A stretch of 64,000 bases of DNA from Pacificitalea manganoxidans (GCF_002504165.1 NZ_CP021404.1:930001-994000), one strand, 5' to 3'; counted from the stretch's first letter, positions 42,546-54,640 are shown. The notes: a model not told the origin generated them from the sequence alone. Numbers and translations are program-made.

Positions 42546-43537
42546 TGCAGCTGGGCCTGTTCGGCAAATTGCCCACGCGCGGCGATTTCATCACCCGCGC
42601 CATTCCCGCAGAGGTCTTGCAGCATTGGGAACAGTGGCTGGAGCGGGTCATGCCCGGCGCGCGGTCAGATCTGGCCGCAAATTGGGACCACGCATGGGCG
42701 CAGGCCCCCGCATGGCGGTTCTGGATCGGCGAGGGGGTGTTTGGCCACGCGCTGGCCGGGGTGATGGTGACCTCGCAGGATAAGGTGGGCCGCCGTTTCC
42801 CGCTGACCGTGATGTTGATCGGCGCGGGCGCGCGCCATCCCGCGCCGCCGCTCAGCGATCCCCACGCCGCATGGTTCACCGCCATCGAAGACGCGCTGTG
42901 CGCCGCGCGCGAAGGCGGCGGGGCAGGGGATGATCCGGCGGCACTTCTTGCCGCGCTGCCACTGCCGCAGGGGCCCCCTGCCGCGCAGGCACAGGACCGG
43001 GCGCGCGCGTTTTTCGCCTATGGCGAACACGGGCTGGATCGGCTGCTGCATGACGTGCGCGACCACGATTATCAACTGGCCGCCACCAGCCGCAGCTATT
43101 GGTGGACCGCCGGGAATAGGGCGGTGCCGCCCGCGTTTCTGGCGCTGGACGGGATGCCGGACGCCACCGGCTTTGCCGGGCTGCTGACGGGCTTCGGCGC
43201 TCCGGCGCCCGTCGCGGCGCCCACACCCGGCCCGGACCAGCCCGCCGATTGGGACGATATCCCGGAGGCCGATCTGGCATGGGCCGCGCCGCCCGCGCCC
43301 CCCACGACAGAGGACGCACCCGCCCCCGCTGACCCGGATGACGCGCCTCCTGCCGACGACACCGCGACACCCGCCCCGGCCGAGGAAGACGACGACAGCC
43401 CCTTCGCGGCGGCCGGTCAGACCGCGCGCCCAGACGACGCCCCGCCCGCAAACGACGCCCTGCCCGCAAACGACGCCCCGCCCGCGTCCCGGCGCGGTTT
43501 CTTTACGCTGGGCGGGGCCCGCGACCGGGACGGCTAA
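42545..43537 (+). CDS. tagF: T6SS-associated TagF (DUF2094), post-translational repressor
   Basis: 330 residues. The N-terminal ~210 residues match TagF: LFGKLPTRGDFITRAIP at the start, FWIGEGVFGHALAGVMVTSQDKVGRRFPLTV, and SRSYWWTAG. The last 100 residues are a Pro/Ala/Asp-rich disordered tail (EDDDSPFAAAGQ, PPANDALPANDAPPA). TagF represses T6SS firing and, in some species, binds Fha. Here it lies between tssM and pppA. The acidic tail is an addition to the core domain. Confidence 0.92.
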   Translation: MQLGLFGKLPTRGDFITRAIPAEVLQHWEQWLERVMPGARSDLAANWDHAWAQAPAWRFWIGEGVFGHALAGVMVTSQDKVGRRFPLTVMLIGAGARHPAPPLSDPHAAWFTAIEDALCAAREGGGAGDDPAALLAALPLPQGPPAAQAQDRARAFFAYGEHGLDRLLHDVRDHDYQLAATSRSYWWTAGNRAVPPAFLALDGMPDATGFAGLLTGFGAPAPVAAPTPGPDQPADWDDIPEADLAWAAPPAPPTTEDAPAPADPDDAPPADDTATPAPAEEDDDSPFAAAGQTARPDDAPPANDALPANDAPPASRRGFFTLGGARDRDG

Positions 43538-43613
43538 CCGGGCCCGCTGGCCGGTAGCGTGGTAATGATTGACCCGGCCCCTGCGCTGGTAAACACTCAC
43601 GACACAAATCGAG

Positions 43614-44417
43614 GTGAAGGTATTGGTTGCCAATCACATGATGGGACAGACGTTCAGGTTCGAAACCGGCGCCGTCAGCCATACCGGCGTCGTGCGCGAT
43701 CATAACGAGGACAGTTGCCTGTCCGAACCTGACGCGGGCCTGTGGGTCGTGGCGGATGGCATGGGCGGGCATCACGGCGGCGAATATGCCTCAGGGCTGA
43801 TCGTCGAACATCTTGGCTCCATCGGGCTGCCCAGTTCCGCACCGGATTTGCAGGCCCGTTTCGTGGAACGCGTGGCGCGCGCCAATGAACAGATCCACAC
43901 CCACGGCGCGCAGGTCGGGGCCACCATCGGCTCCACCGTCGTGGCGCTGCTGGCCTTCGAGCAGCATTATGCCTGCGTGTGGTCCGGCGACAGCCGCGTC
44001 TACATGATCCGCGACGGGCAACTGACCCAGCTCAGCCGCGACCACACCGAAGCGAATGAGCTTCTGGACCGGGGTGCGATCACGCAGGAGGAGGCCGATA
44101 ACTGGCCCCGAAAAAACGTCATCACCCGCGCCATCGGCGTCAGCGCCGAGATCAACCTAGATCACCGCTACGGCACCCTGCGGAACCGGGACACGTTTGT
44201 CTTGTGTTCCGATGGGCTGACCGCGCATGTGGAGGATGCCGAGATCCTCGAGATCGCGCGCAAACATCAGCCGCAGCGTGCCTGCGACCAGCTTCTTGAC
44301 CTGACGCTGGAACGGGGCGCGACCGACAACACGACGGTGATGATCGTCCGCGCCTTCGACAAGACCGAGGTCGGCCCCATCACCAACATCTTCGAGCTTC
44401 CCGAGAAGGGAGCGTAA
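43614..44417 (+). CDS. pppA: T6SS PP2C-type Ser/Thr phosphatase PppA
   Basis: Up to 267 residues; GTG at 43614 is taken as start, but an ATG at 43638 would also give a full domain. PP2C motifs in order: SHTGVVRDHNEDS, WVVADGMGGHHGGE, GSTVVALLAF, WSGDSRVYMIRDG, LCSDGLTAHVED and TDNTTVMIV, with the metal-binding Asp residues present. PppA dephosphorylates proteins phosphorylated by PpkA and so resets T6SS activation. It lies 6 bp before ppkA. Confidence 0.94.
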   Translation: MKVLVANHMMGQTFRFETGAVSHTGVVRDHNEDSCLSEPDAGLWVVADGMGGHHGGEYASGLIVEHLGSIGLPSSAPDLQARFVERVARANEQIHTHGAQVGATIGSTVVALLAFEQHYACVWSGDSRVYMIRDGQLTQLSRDHTEANELLDRGAITQEEADNWPRKNVITRAIGVSAEINLDHRYGTLRNRDTFVLCSDGLTAHVEDAEILEIARKHQPQRACDQLLDLTLERGATDNTTVMIVRAFDKTEVGPITNIFELPEKGA

Positions 44418-44423
44418 GGCGAC

Positions 44424-46982
44424 ATGGCAGGCGACGACGACAGACCCGAAAACGGCTCCGGAGGCGCGGCGGGCGGCTCTAATGGTGCGACGCCGGGCGC
44501 AAGCTGGGACATCGGCGGCGCTGGTGCCGGTCGTGGTGCCGGTAAAGACGGCGCTGCGCCGGGCGCAGGGGGGGCAGACGCCCCGCAGCCGCGCCGCGCC
44601 ACGGTGCCGCCTGCCGACACGCCCGCACATACGCCCCCCGGCACGCCCGCAGATACGCCCGCCCTGACACCCGATCCCGATGACGAACGCACCCGCGCCC
44701 GCGCTGCCGAAAAGATGGCCGCCGAAGCGGAACAGGCCGAGCAGGCCCGCCGCGCTGGCGAAAAGACCGTGATCAGCACCGCCGCGCCCTCCGGCGTCGA
44801 TATCGGCACCAAGATCATGGGCACGTTCGAAATCACCCAGCACATCGCCACCGGCGGCATGGGCGAGGTCTATCGCGGCGTGAACATCCACACGCAGGAG
44901 CCGGTCGCGATCAAGATCGTGCTGGCCGCGCTCGCCCATGACGAAAAAATCCTGTCGCTCTTTCAGAAAGAAGCGACGGTTCTGGGCCGCCTGCATCACG
45001 ACGCCATCGTTCGCTATCAGTTGTTTACCGTCGATCCGGGCATTCAGCGTGCCTGTCTGGTCATGGAATTCGTCGAAGGCCGCTCGGTCGCCGAATATAT
45101 TCAGGATCAGGGCGCAATGCCGCTGGGCGATGTAAAGATCCTGATCAGCCGCATGGCGTCTGGCCTGCAAAAGGCGCATGATCTGGGGGTCGTGCATCGC
45201 GACCTGTCGCCCGACAATATGATCATTCAGGACGGGCTCATCAGCCACGCCAAGATCATCGATTTCGGCATCGCCAAATCGGCCAATTTCGGCGGCGGCA
45301 CGCTGCTCGGCGGGCAGTTTGCGGGGAAATACAATTACGTCTCTCCCGAACAGCTTGGCCGCTATAACGGGCATGTCACGGCCCGTTCGGACATCTATTC
45401 TGCCGCGCTGGTGATCGTCGCCGCGTGCCGGGGCGAACAGCTCGATATGGGCGACAATCCTGCCGAGGCGGTGGAACGCCGGATGCAGGTGCCCGATCTG
45501 AGCGGCGTGCCAGATGAGCTTGCCCCGCTGCTGGCAAAGATGCTGGAGCCAAACCCCGATGACCGGCCCGCCAGCATGACGCAGGTGCTGGAATATCTCG
45601 ACAATCCCGCGCTGTTACAGGCCGTGGGCGGGGCGGCTGCGGCCACCGGCGGGGCCGGGGCCGGGATGGGCGCGGCGATGCCTGCGCAGACAGCCGGACC
45701 GCAGGATTTCCCGCATTCGGCGCCGCCCTATTCGCTGCCGCCGCAATCGCTGCCGCCCGGCTCGGTCCCGCCTGCGGGGTTTGCGCCGGGGGCGGGCGAT
45801 AGCGACAGCCCGTTCGGTGCGGTGCCAGCCGCGCCCGCCTCAGGCACAGCGCCCGCGACGGGCCTGCCCGGTGTTACGTCTCAGCCCGCCGGTCCGTCCA
45901 ACGGCAATGGCAAGTCCACGGTGATCATGGTCGCGCTTCTGCTGCTGCTCGCCGGGGGCGGGGCCGGGGCCTATTTCGCCGGGCTGCTCGACCCGGTGCT
46001 GAACCGCAGCACGGTCGAAACCCCACCGGTCGATGGCACCGGGGCCGGGCAGGACACGGCAACGGATGCGGAGCCTCCGGCCAATCCCGGTGTCGGCGAA
46101 AGCATCGGCTCGGGCGACAGCATCGCCGCTCTGCCGGAGCCGGAACCCCCGGCACCGCCCGCGCCCGATCAGCCAGACCCAGACCCGCAGCCGGATACCG
46201 ATCCAGCCCCGGACGCCGATCCCGATCAGACCGCCAGCATCGCGCCGCCCGACACCACCGCCGACCCGACAGAGGGCGAAGAGCTTCCCGCCGGGCCGGA
46301 CGCGTCCGAAACCGCGCTCAACGACCTTGATGCCGTGGGTGCGCGCATCGAATGGCTGCGCAACTACGAATTGCCAAGCTGCGTCTACACCTCGATCCTC
46401 GGCGTCACGCCGACCAGCTTCGAAATCGAAGGCTTTGCCACCTCGGTCGATCCGTTCTGGCAGCTTCTGACCGATTTCCGCGAAGCTCACGGCACCGAAC
46501 CTGAGATCGGCGTGCGGCTGATCAAGGACAGCCAATGCGCGGTCGTGAACTTCTTGAAATCCGTCGCAGGCAGCGATGCCACCGCCCCGCGCCTGACGCT
46601 CGATAAGGATGTGCTCCGCTCGGGCGAGGCGATCCGGGGCCGGGTCGAACAGATCAACGGACGCCCCATCTGGCTGATGCTGGTCGATGCGCAGGGCGGC
46701 ACCTATGATCTGTCCTCGCGCCTGAAACCGCAGGAGGATGGCACCGCCACCTTCGCGCTGGGCCTGCGCCCCAATGCGCTAACGGCGGGGGATGAACTGG
46801 TGCCGCAGATGATCCTCGCCGTGGCCACCGACGCGCCGCTCGATAGCGTGGCCGTGCCTGCGGGGACGACCTCGGAATCGCTGATGCCCATCGTGCAGGG
46901 CGAAATCTCAAGCAAGGGCGAGCGCGCGGCGGCCACGGTCGGCTATTTCCGGTTCGACACCACCGAAGAGGTCCCGCAGTAG
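44424..46982 (+). CDS. ppkA: T6SS Ser/Thr protein kinase PpkA
   Basis: 852 residues. A disordered Pro/Ala-rich N-terminus contains KTVI (Thr115). The kinase domain (about 130-395) has the Gly loop IATGGMGEVYRG, the Lys in VAIKIVLA, the catalytic HRDLSPDN, IDFGIAK in place of DFG and SPEQLG. A Pro-rich linker leads to a membrane helix (about 497-518), then an Asp/Pro-rich spacer and a periplasmic domain (about 630-852). PpkA phosphorylates threonines that recruit Fha. AAGGGAGC precedes the ATG. Confidence 0.95.
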   Translation: MAGDDDRPENGSGGAAGGSNGATPGASWDIGGAGAGRGAGKDGAAPGAGGADAPQPRRATVPPADTPAHTPPGTPADTPALTPDPDDERTRARAAEKMAAEAEQAEQARRAGEKTVISTAAPSGVDIGTKIMGTFEITQHIATGGMGEVYRGVNIHTQEPVAIKIVLAALAHDEKILSLFQKEATVLGRLHHDAIVRYQLFTVDPGIQRACLVMEFVEGRSVAEYIQDQGAMPLGDVKILISRMASGLQKAHDLGVVHRDLSPDNMIIQDGLISHAKIIDFGIAKSANFGGGTLLGGQFAGKYNYVSPEQLGRYNGHVTARSDIYSAALVIVAACRGEQLDMGDNPAEAVERRMQVPDLSGVPDELAPLLAKMLEPNPDDRPASMTQVLEYLDNPALLQAVGGAAAATGGAGAGMGAAMPAQTAGPQDFPHSAPPYSLPPQSLPPGSVPPAGFAPGAGDSDSPFGAVPAAPASGTAPATGLPGVTSQPAGPSNGNGKSTVIMVALLLLLAGGGAGAYFAGLLDPVLNRSTVETPPVDGTGAGQDTATDAEPPANPGVGESIGSGDSIAALPEPEPPAPPAPDQPDPDPQPDTDPAPDADPDQTASIAPPDTTADPTEGEELPAGPDASETALNDLDAVGARIEWLRNYELPSCVYTSILGVTPTSFEIEGFATSVDPFWQLLTDFREAHGTEPEIGVRLIKDSQCAVVNFLKSVAGSDATAPRLTLDKDVLRSGEAIRGRVEQINGRPIWLMLVDAQGGTYDLSSRLKPQEDGTATFALGLRPNALTAGDELVPQMILAVATDAPLDSVAVPAGTTSESLMPIVQGEISSKGERAAATVGYFRFDTTEEVPQ

Positions 46983-46998
46983 CGCGGGCGCGGCCTGA

Positions 46999-48048
46999 TC
47001 ACCGCGCGGCGCTGAACAGCCGGTCGCAATCGTCGAAAAAGGCATCGCGCAGCGCGGGCACTTCCATCGGGATTTCGTGCTGCCCGCCTTGGGCCAGCGT
47101 CAGCGTGCCGTCGGACCAGCGGCGCATCCGGTCGCGGATGGTCGGCACATCGACGATCGTTTCTTCGGTGCCCACATGGGTCAGCGCGGGCACGGGCGGC
47201 GATGGCATCCGGTGCAGCGCGTTGATTTCGCGCAGCGCGGCATAAAGCCAGCTCAGGCTCGGCCCGCCCAGCGCCAGTTCGGGATGCGCCGCCAATTGCA
47301 GGCGCATGTATTCATACATCTCCGGGTCGCTGGTCAGCACATTGCCCTCGAACGGGGCGGCGGTGATGTAGCTGGCGGGCTTGGTGCCGGGCGCATAGCG
47401 GTGCGACAGGCCCAGATAGCGCGACATCCCCGAAAGCGCCCACGCGGCGGGGCGCAGCTGCGGGGCGATGCGAATACCCCACATCGGCCCCGAAAACGCA
47501 GCCGCCGCCACCGGCAGCCCCTCATGCAGGGCGCGCAGCCCGATGCAGCCGCCCATTGAATGCCCCAGCAGGAAAAACGGCCCCGCCACATCGAGCGTGG
47601 AGAGCGCCGCGCGCAGCGCCGCGACATCGGTCTGAAATTCGCGGAAATCGGTGACGTGACCGGTCAGGTGATCGGGCAGGGCACGGTCCGACAGGCCCTG
47701 TCCGCGCCAGTCCACGCTGGCCATGCGGTAGCCCCGCTCCGCCAGCGATTGCGCGGTCAGTCCGTATTTCTCGACATATTCGGTGCGCCCGGCAAACAGC
47801 AGCACGGTGCCTTTTGCCTCTGGCAGCCCGGCGTTCCAGACCGCCAGCCGCAGGCGGATGCCATCGGCGCAGCGCAGCCAGTGGGATTGCACATCCGCAG
47901 GCCCGCGCGCGACATCGGCGTGGTAGGGGGCAGGGCCGGTCAGCACACCCGCGTCGGCCACGGGGGCGGAGCCATGCAGCCCCCCGCCCGTGCCCGGCTT
48001 GGTGCCCGGCGGGTCGCGTCGTAGGTTCTGTGCGCTCCCGGCCCGCAT
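46999..48048 (-). CDS. Alpha/beta hydrolase, lysophospholipase-like
   Basis: 349 residues in the longest frame; the first ~30 look atypical, and a GTG start near the GVLTGPAPYHADVARG segment is plausible. Hydrolase features are LLFAGRTEYVEKYG, SVDWRGQGLSDR, the nucleophile elbow GHSMGG, and a late His in GGQHEIPME. This matches the PldB/monoglyceride-lipase family that cleaves lysophospholipids or monoacylglycerols. It is convergent with ppkA across 16 bp and follows the SCP2 gene closely. Confidence 0.85.
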   Translation of the reverse strand: MRAGSAQNLRRDPPGTKPGTGGGLHGSAPVADAGVLTGPAPYHADVARGPADVQSHWLRCADGIRLRLAVWNAGLPEAKGTVLLFAGRTEYVEKYGLTAQSLAERGYRMASVDWRGQGLSDRALPDHLTGHVTDFREFQTDVAALRAALSTLDVAGPFFLLGHSMGGCIGLRALHEGLPVAAAAFSGPMWGIRIAPQLRPAAWALSGMSRYLGLSHRYAPGTKPASYITAAPFEGNVLTSDPEMYEYMRLQLAAHPELALGGPSLSWLYAALREINALHRMPSPPVPALTHVGTEETIVDVPTIRDRMRRWSDGTLTLAQGGQHEIPMEVPALRDAFFDDCDRLFSAAR

Positions 48049-48058
48049 GCCCCGCAGC

Positions 48059-48346
48059 TTAGCTCAGCGCCGCGCCAAGCTGCATCGCCTGACCCATGTC
48101 GCCATCGACCTTCAGCTTGCCGGTCATGAAGGCGGCGGTGGGGTTCACATCGCCCGAAAGCATCCCCTGGAACGTCTCGACATCGGCGGTCAGGGTGACC
48201 TCTGCATCGCCATCCCCGGCGCGCGCGCCCGACTGGTCCAGCAGGATGCTGCCTTCATCCTCGATCACGAACTTCGCATTGCCGGCAAAGCCGCCGTCCA
48301 GTTTCGCATTCAGGGCGGTGACGGCCTGATCGATGACTGCGCTCAT
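48059..48346 (-). CDS. SCP2 sterol-transfer-family lipid-binding protein
   Basis: 95 residues from MSAVIDQAVTALNAKL, with GGAGGA upstream. The segments FVIEDEGSILLDQSGA, EVTLTADVETFQGMLSGDVNPTAAFMTGKLKVDGDM and GQAMQLGAAL are the SCP2 fold, which holds a lipid in a hydrophobic tunnel. The bacterial ligand is unknown. It is 10 bp upstream of the lysophospholipase-like gene, so the two may act together on lipids. Confidence 0.92.
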   Translation of the reverse strand: MSAVIDQAVTALNAKLDGGFAGNAKFVIEDEGSILLDQSGARAGDGDAEVTLTADVETFQGMLSGDVNPTAAFMTGKLKVDGDMGQAMQLGAALS

Positions 48347-48417
48347 GGGGGGTCCTCCAAGTTGTGACACGGCTCTGTATTGTGCTCGACCGTGTCTGCG
48401 CTACACTCAATTTCGTT

Positions 48418-49077
48418 ATGGTTTTACCACGCTTCTTTTCCAACTCTACCGTTGCGGCATTTCTGATGTCAGCCCTGTTTTACGGCCCGGTCCACGCCCA
48501 GACCGCGCCGGAGGGCGAATCGTCGGAACCGCCGCCGCTGATCACCGCGCCTGAGGCGCAGCTGGCCCGCCCCGCGGCGCCGGGTGCGGATGTCATGGCC
48601 GACAGCGCGCTGGACCGGCTTTTTGCCGAACTGGCAAAGCCGGACCTGCCCGGCTGGGAACTGGTGGAGGAGGAAATCTGGATGGAATGGTCCAAATCCG
48701 GCTCCGCCGCGATGGACCTGCTGCTGCGCCGAGGCCGCGATGCGATGGCGCGCGAAGACTGGGTGCTGGCCATCGATCACCTGACCGCGCTGATCGATCA
48801 CGCGCCCGGCTTTGCCGAAGGCTACAATGCGCGGGCCACCGCCTATTTTCAGCGCGGGCTCTACGGTCCGGCGCTACAGGACATCCGCGCGGCCATCGCG
48901 CTCAATCCCCGGCATTTCGGCGCGTTGTCAGGGCTTGGCATCATTCTGGAGGAGCTCGACCGCCCGGCCGATGCGCTGGCCGCCTATCGCGCGGTGCAGC
49001 AGATCCACCCCCACCGCGAAAATGTCTCAACGGCGATCGCGCGACTGACGCAACAGGTGGACGGCCAGACGCTCTGA
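48418..49077 (+). CDS. Exported TPR-repeat protein
   Basis: 219 residues from the ATG at 48418 (a GTG at 48364 is possible). Signal peptide VLPRFFSNSTVAAFLMSALFYGPVHA with cleavage before Q. Residues 110-210 contain about three TPR units (GRDAMAREDWVLAIDHLTALIDHAP, ARATAYFQRGLYGPALQDIRAAIALNP, LGIILEELDRPADALAAYRAVQQIHP). It is probably a periplasmic protein-protein interaction module; partners are unknown. It is divergent from the SCP2 gene. Confidence 0.85.
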   Translation: MVLPRFFSNSTVAAFLMSALFYGPVHAQTAPEGESSEPPPLITAPEAQLARPAAPGADVMADSALDRLFAELAKPDLPGWELVEEEIWMEWSKSGSAAMDLLLRRGRDAMAREDWVLAIDHLTALIDHAPGFAEGYNARATAYFQRGLYGPALQDIRAAIALNPRHFGALSGLGIILEELDRPADALAAYRAVQQIHPHRENVSTAIARLTQQVDGQTL

Positions 49078-49147
49078 CCCGCGTTCCGGCTGCCCACCCA
49101 CCGGCGCGCGCCGCAGATTGCCTGCGCGCCGGACAGGACGGACTTAT

Positions 49148-52126
<2,979 letters not shown>

Positions 52127-52129
52127 GCG

Positions 52130-52513
52130 GTGAGCGCCGCCGGGACGATCCGCATAGATAAGTGGCTGTGGCATGCGCGGTTTTTCAAAACCCGCACGCT
52201 GGCCGCGCGGATCGTTTCGGGCGGAAAGGTGCGGGTGAACGGCACGCCAGTGTCGAAACCCGCCCGCACCGTCGGCCCCGGCGACACGCTGACCTTTGCC
52301 CAGGGCGATGATATTCGCGTGATCCGCATCCTCGCCCCCGGCGAGCGTCGCGGCCCCGCCCCCGAGGCTCAGGCGCTTTATGAGGATCTCGATCCGCCGC
52401 AGCCGCGCTCTCGCGAAAGACCTCCCGACAATCCCGCCTATGACGGGAAAGGACGCCCCGACAAGCGCGCGCGCCGCAATCTCGATCTTATGCGTGGCCG
52501 CGATCTTGAATGA
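52130..52513 (+). CDS. S4-domain RNA-binding protein (Hsp15-like)
   Basis: 127 residues with GTG start at 52130. The S4 domain at residues 7-55 reads IRIDKWLWHARFFKTRTLAARIVSGGKVRVNG, followed by a basic, Pro-rich tail (RRNLDLMRGRDLE). In E. coli the related HslR binds stalled 50S subunits carrying nascent chains. It follows the helicase directly and probably shares its transcript. Confidence 0.92.
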   Translation: MSAAGTIRIDKWLWHARFFKTRTLAARIVSGGKVRVNGTPVSKPARTVGPGDTLTFAQGDDIRVIRILAPGERRGPAPEAQALYEDLDPPQPRSRERPPDNPAYDGKGRPDKRARRNLDLMRGRDLE

Positions 52514-52564
52514 TCCCGCGCACCCGGCTAGCAAGTCCCGGACCGGATACGAAGGTAACTGCCC

Positions 52565-52900
52565 ATGACCTATGTCGTCACCGACAACTGCATCGCCTGC
52601 AAATACACCGACTGTGTCGAGGTATGCCCCGTGGATTGTTTCTACGAGGGGGAGAACATGCTGGTCATCCATCCCGATGAATGTATCGATTGTGGCGTCT
52701 GCGAACCGGAATGCCCGGCCGATGCGATCCGCCCCGATACCGAACCGGCCATGGAAGAGTGGGTGGAATTCAATCGTAAATGGTCCGAGGAATGGCCCGT
52801 CATCGTGACCAAGAAAGACCCGCTGCCCGAAGCCGAAGAGATGGACGGCAAGCCGGGCAAGATGGAACTGTTCTCGGAGACCGCTGGCGAAGGCGGCTGA
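52565..52900 (+). CDS. fdxA: Ferredoxin FdxA (7Fe-8S type)
   Basis: 111 residues. [55 protein letters not shown] shows the spacing of a [3Fe-4S]/[4Fe-4S] ferredoxin, with the C-terminal extension [17 protein letters not shown] usual in alphaproteobacterial FdxA. It carries low-potential electrons in the cytoplasm. A hairpin lies 73 bp after the stop. Confidence 0.95.
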   Translation: MTYVVTDNCIACKYTDCVEVCPVDCFYEGENMLVIHPDECIDCGVCEPECPADAIRPDTEPAMEEWVEFNRKWSEEWPVIVTKKDPLPEAEEMDGKPGKMELFSETAGEGG

Positions 52901-52973
52901 TTCGTTTCGCAGGCATCGCCTGCGGCGCGCGCGGCATTCCGGGATGCTGCAAACGCGAATGTTACGTCGCGAT

Positions 52974-52994
52974 ACCCCCTTGTTTTAAGGGGGT
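52974..52994 (+). terminator. Hairpin after fdxA
   Basis: ACCCCCTT (52974-52981) pairs with AAGGGGGT (52987-52994) over a GTTTT loop. There is no T-run after it, so termination strength is uncertain. Confidence 0.4.
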
Positions 52995-53039
52995 GGGCGG
53001 CGTCTGCGCGTGTCAGCCCTACCAAACCCCGCATTTTTT

Positions 53040-53048
53040 TGCTATATA
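53040..53048 (+). promoter_or_regulatory. Extended -10 promoter before carD
   Basis: TGC followed by TATATA (53043-53048) right after a T-run stands out in this GC-rich region and forms an extended -10 element about 155 bp before carD. No good -35 is visible. Confidence 0.5.
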
Positions 53049-53205
53049 GGTCTGCACGATGGACCTGGGAACCTGATACCGCCCCCCGCAGCTGCCGTTT
53101 GGGGGTGCCTTTTACGCGACCCGTCACCCCCGCTACCGGAGATCATGGATGTCCGGTCGTGGCTTTGTCGGCTTCGGTCAAAGGTTCCTTTCGAGGAAGG
53201 CTTGT

Positions 53206-53718
53206 ATGACTAAGACCAAAAAATCCGAATTCCGTCCGAACGATCATGTGGTCTATCCGGCTCATGGCGTCGGTAAAATCATGTCCATCGAAGAGCAGGA
53301 GATCGCCGGCATCAAGCTGGAGCTCTTCGTGATTTCCTTCGAAAAGGACAAGATGACCCTGCGCGTTCCGACCCATAAGGCGACCGAAGTGGGCATGCGC
53401 TCGCTGTCCTCGCCCGATGTGGTGTCGAAGGCGATGACCACCCTGAAGGGCAAGGCCAAGGTCAAGCGGGCCATGTGGTCCCGCCGCGCTCAGGAATACG
53501 AACAGAAGATCAATTCGGGCGACCTGATCGCGATCGCCGAGGTGGTCCGCGACCTGCACCGCGCCGATGACCAGCGCGAGCAGTCTTATTCCGAGCGTCA
53601 GCTTTACGAAGCCGCGCTGGAGCGTCTGACCCGCGAAATCGCCGCCGTATCGGGCGAGGACGAGACCAGCGCTCAGAAGCAGATCGACGACGTTCTGGTC
53701 AGCCGCGCCGCCGCCTGA
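53206..53718 (+). CDS. carD: CarD-family transcription regulator
   Basis: 170 residues from MTKTKKSEFRPNDHVVYPAHGVGKI, with GAGGAAGG upstream. The N-terminal RNA-polymerase-interaction domain (about 8-70: HVVYPAHGVGKIMSIEEQEI, LFVISFEKDKMTLRVP) is followed by a helical DNA-binding half (LKRA-like KAKVKRAMWSRRAQEYEQKI). CarD binds the polymerase beta subunit and stabilises open complexes, notably at rRNA promoters. It is a single gene ended by a strong terminator. Confidence 0.95.
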   Translation: MTKTKKSEFRPNDHVVYPAHGVGKIMSIEEQEIAGIKLELFVISFEKDKMTLRVPTHKATEVGMRSLSSPDVVSKAMTTLKGKAKVKRAMWSRRAQEYEQKINSGDLIAIAEVVRDLHRADDQREQSYSERQLYEAALERLTREIAAVSGEDETSAQKQIDDVLVSRAAA

Positions 53719-53743
53719 CCGGCCCGCGCCACGATTGTTACGC

Positions 53744-53774
53744 AAAAGGACCGCGCCCCCCGCGCGGTCCTTTT
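53744..53774 (+). terminator. Rho-independent terminator of carD
   Basis: AAAAGGACCGCG (53744-53755) pairs with CGCGGTCCTTTT (53763-53774) and ends in a T-run. Confidence 0.9.
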
Positions 53775-53914
53775 CGTTTGCGCCCCCCGCGCGCCAGAGC
53801 GCGGGGCGGGGGCACCGGGTCACAGGCACGACACCTGCTTGGGCAGAGCAGCACCGACCTCCGGCAGGCTCGCCCTGCGCCCGTCATCCGCCACAATAAC
53901 ACCACCGAACGAAG

Positions 53915-54500
53915 CCCCCCGCCCGCTCTCGGACAAGGCCAAAGGCCGCGAGAGCGAACGCCTGCCCGTTCCCACGGGCTGGCGCTTTGCCACCCCTCGC
54001 TGACCTCGGATCGGGGAGGTGTTTGGCTGGGATAAAGCGCGGTGTTCAATCGCTGCTGCGCCCCCCCCCATGGGCAGGCTCACGTCGCTCTCAATGCTCA
54101 ACCGAAGGACACCGCCGGAGCTTAAGCACCCCCGCCCGCGAGCAAGGCGAAGCCGCGCGGGCGAGCGCCTGCCCGCCCCCCGGGCTGGCGCTTTGCCATC
54201 TCACACTGACCTCTGAGCGGGGAGGGACGTGGCCACCATAAAGCGCACCCGCTCCCCCGGAGTAGCGCCATCCCACGGGCAGGCTCACGTCAGGCCCAGA
54301 CGACGGCAACTCACAACCCCAGAACGAAGCGCACCCGCCCGCGAGCAAGGCGAAGCCGCACGGGCGAGCGCCTGCCCGTCCCGCCGGGTTGGCACTTTGC
54401 CACCTCACGCTGACCTCGGAGCGGGGAGGAATACGTTACCATAAAGCGTACCCGTTCACCCGCAGCAGCGCCACCCCCCGGGCAGGCTCGCGTTGCGCGG
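53915..54500 (+). repeat. Repeat cluster A: three diverged copies of a ~190-bp element
   Basis: The 1-kb gap from carD to nlpD has no gene. It holds three head-to-tail copies of an element made of GAGCAAGGCGAAGCC (or the variant GGACAAGGCCAAAGGC), GCGAGCGCCTGCCCG, GGGCTGGCGCTTTGCCA, TGACCTC, GGGGAGG, ATAAAGCGCACCCG and CGGGCAGGCTCACGTC. Copies lie near 53915-54085, 54126-54300 and 54310-54500. The middle copy is nearly identical, inverted, to sequence at 58021-58240. Apparent open frames here are by-products of the repeat. Confidence 0.85.
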
Positions 54501-54618
54501 GCGACGGCGTGCCCACCCCCTGACGATCCGTATAAATTCCCCTAACGGCGCGGCTGCGCCCGGCTGTCTGAGCCAGTCCTTGCCGAAATCCGCCTTGGAA
54601 ACCCTTACCGAGCCGTAA

Positions 54619-54640
54619 ATTGTTTCGCGTGCGAAACAAT
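54619..54640. promoter_or_regulatory. Perfect 10-bp palindrome
   Basis: Arms ATTGTTTCGC and GCGAAACAAT with a GT spacer form an exact inverted repeat between repeat cluster A and nlpD. It is AT-rich against its surroundings. It resembles a regulator operator, or loosely a parS site, but no T-run makes it a terminator. Confidence 0.5.

Noticed and set aside
54619-54640. parS centromere site
   Set aside because: The parS 16-mer has a CACGTG centre; here the centre is GCGTGC and the arms are spaced differently, and no parAB genes are nearby.
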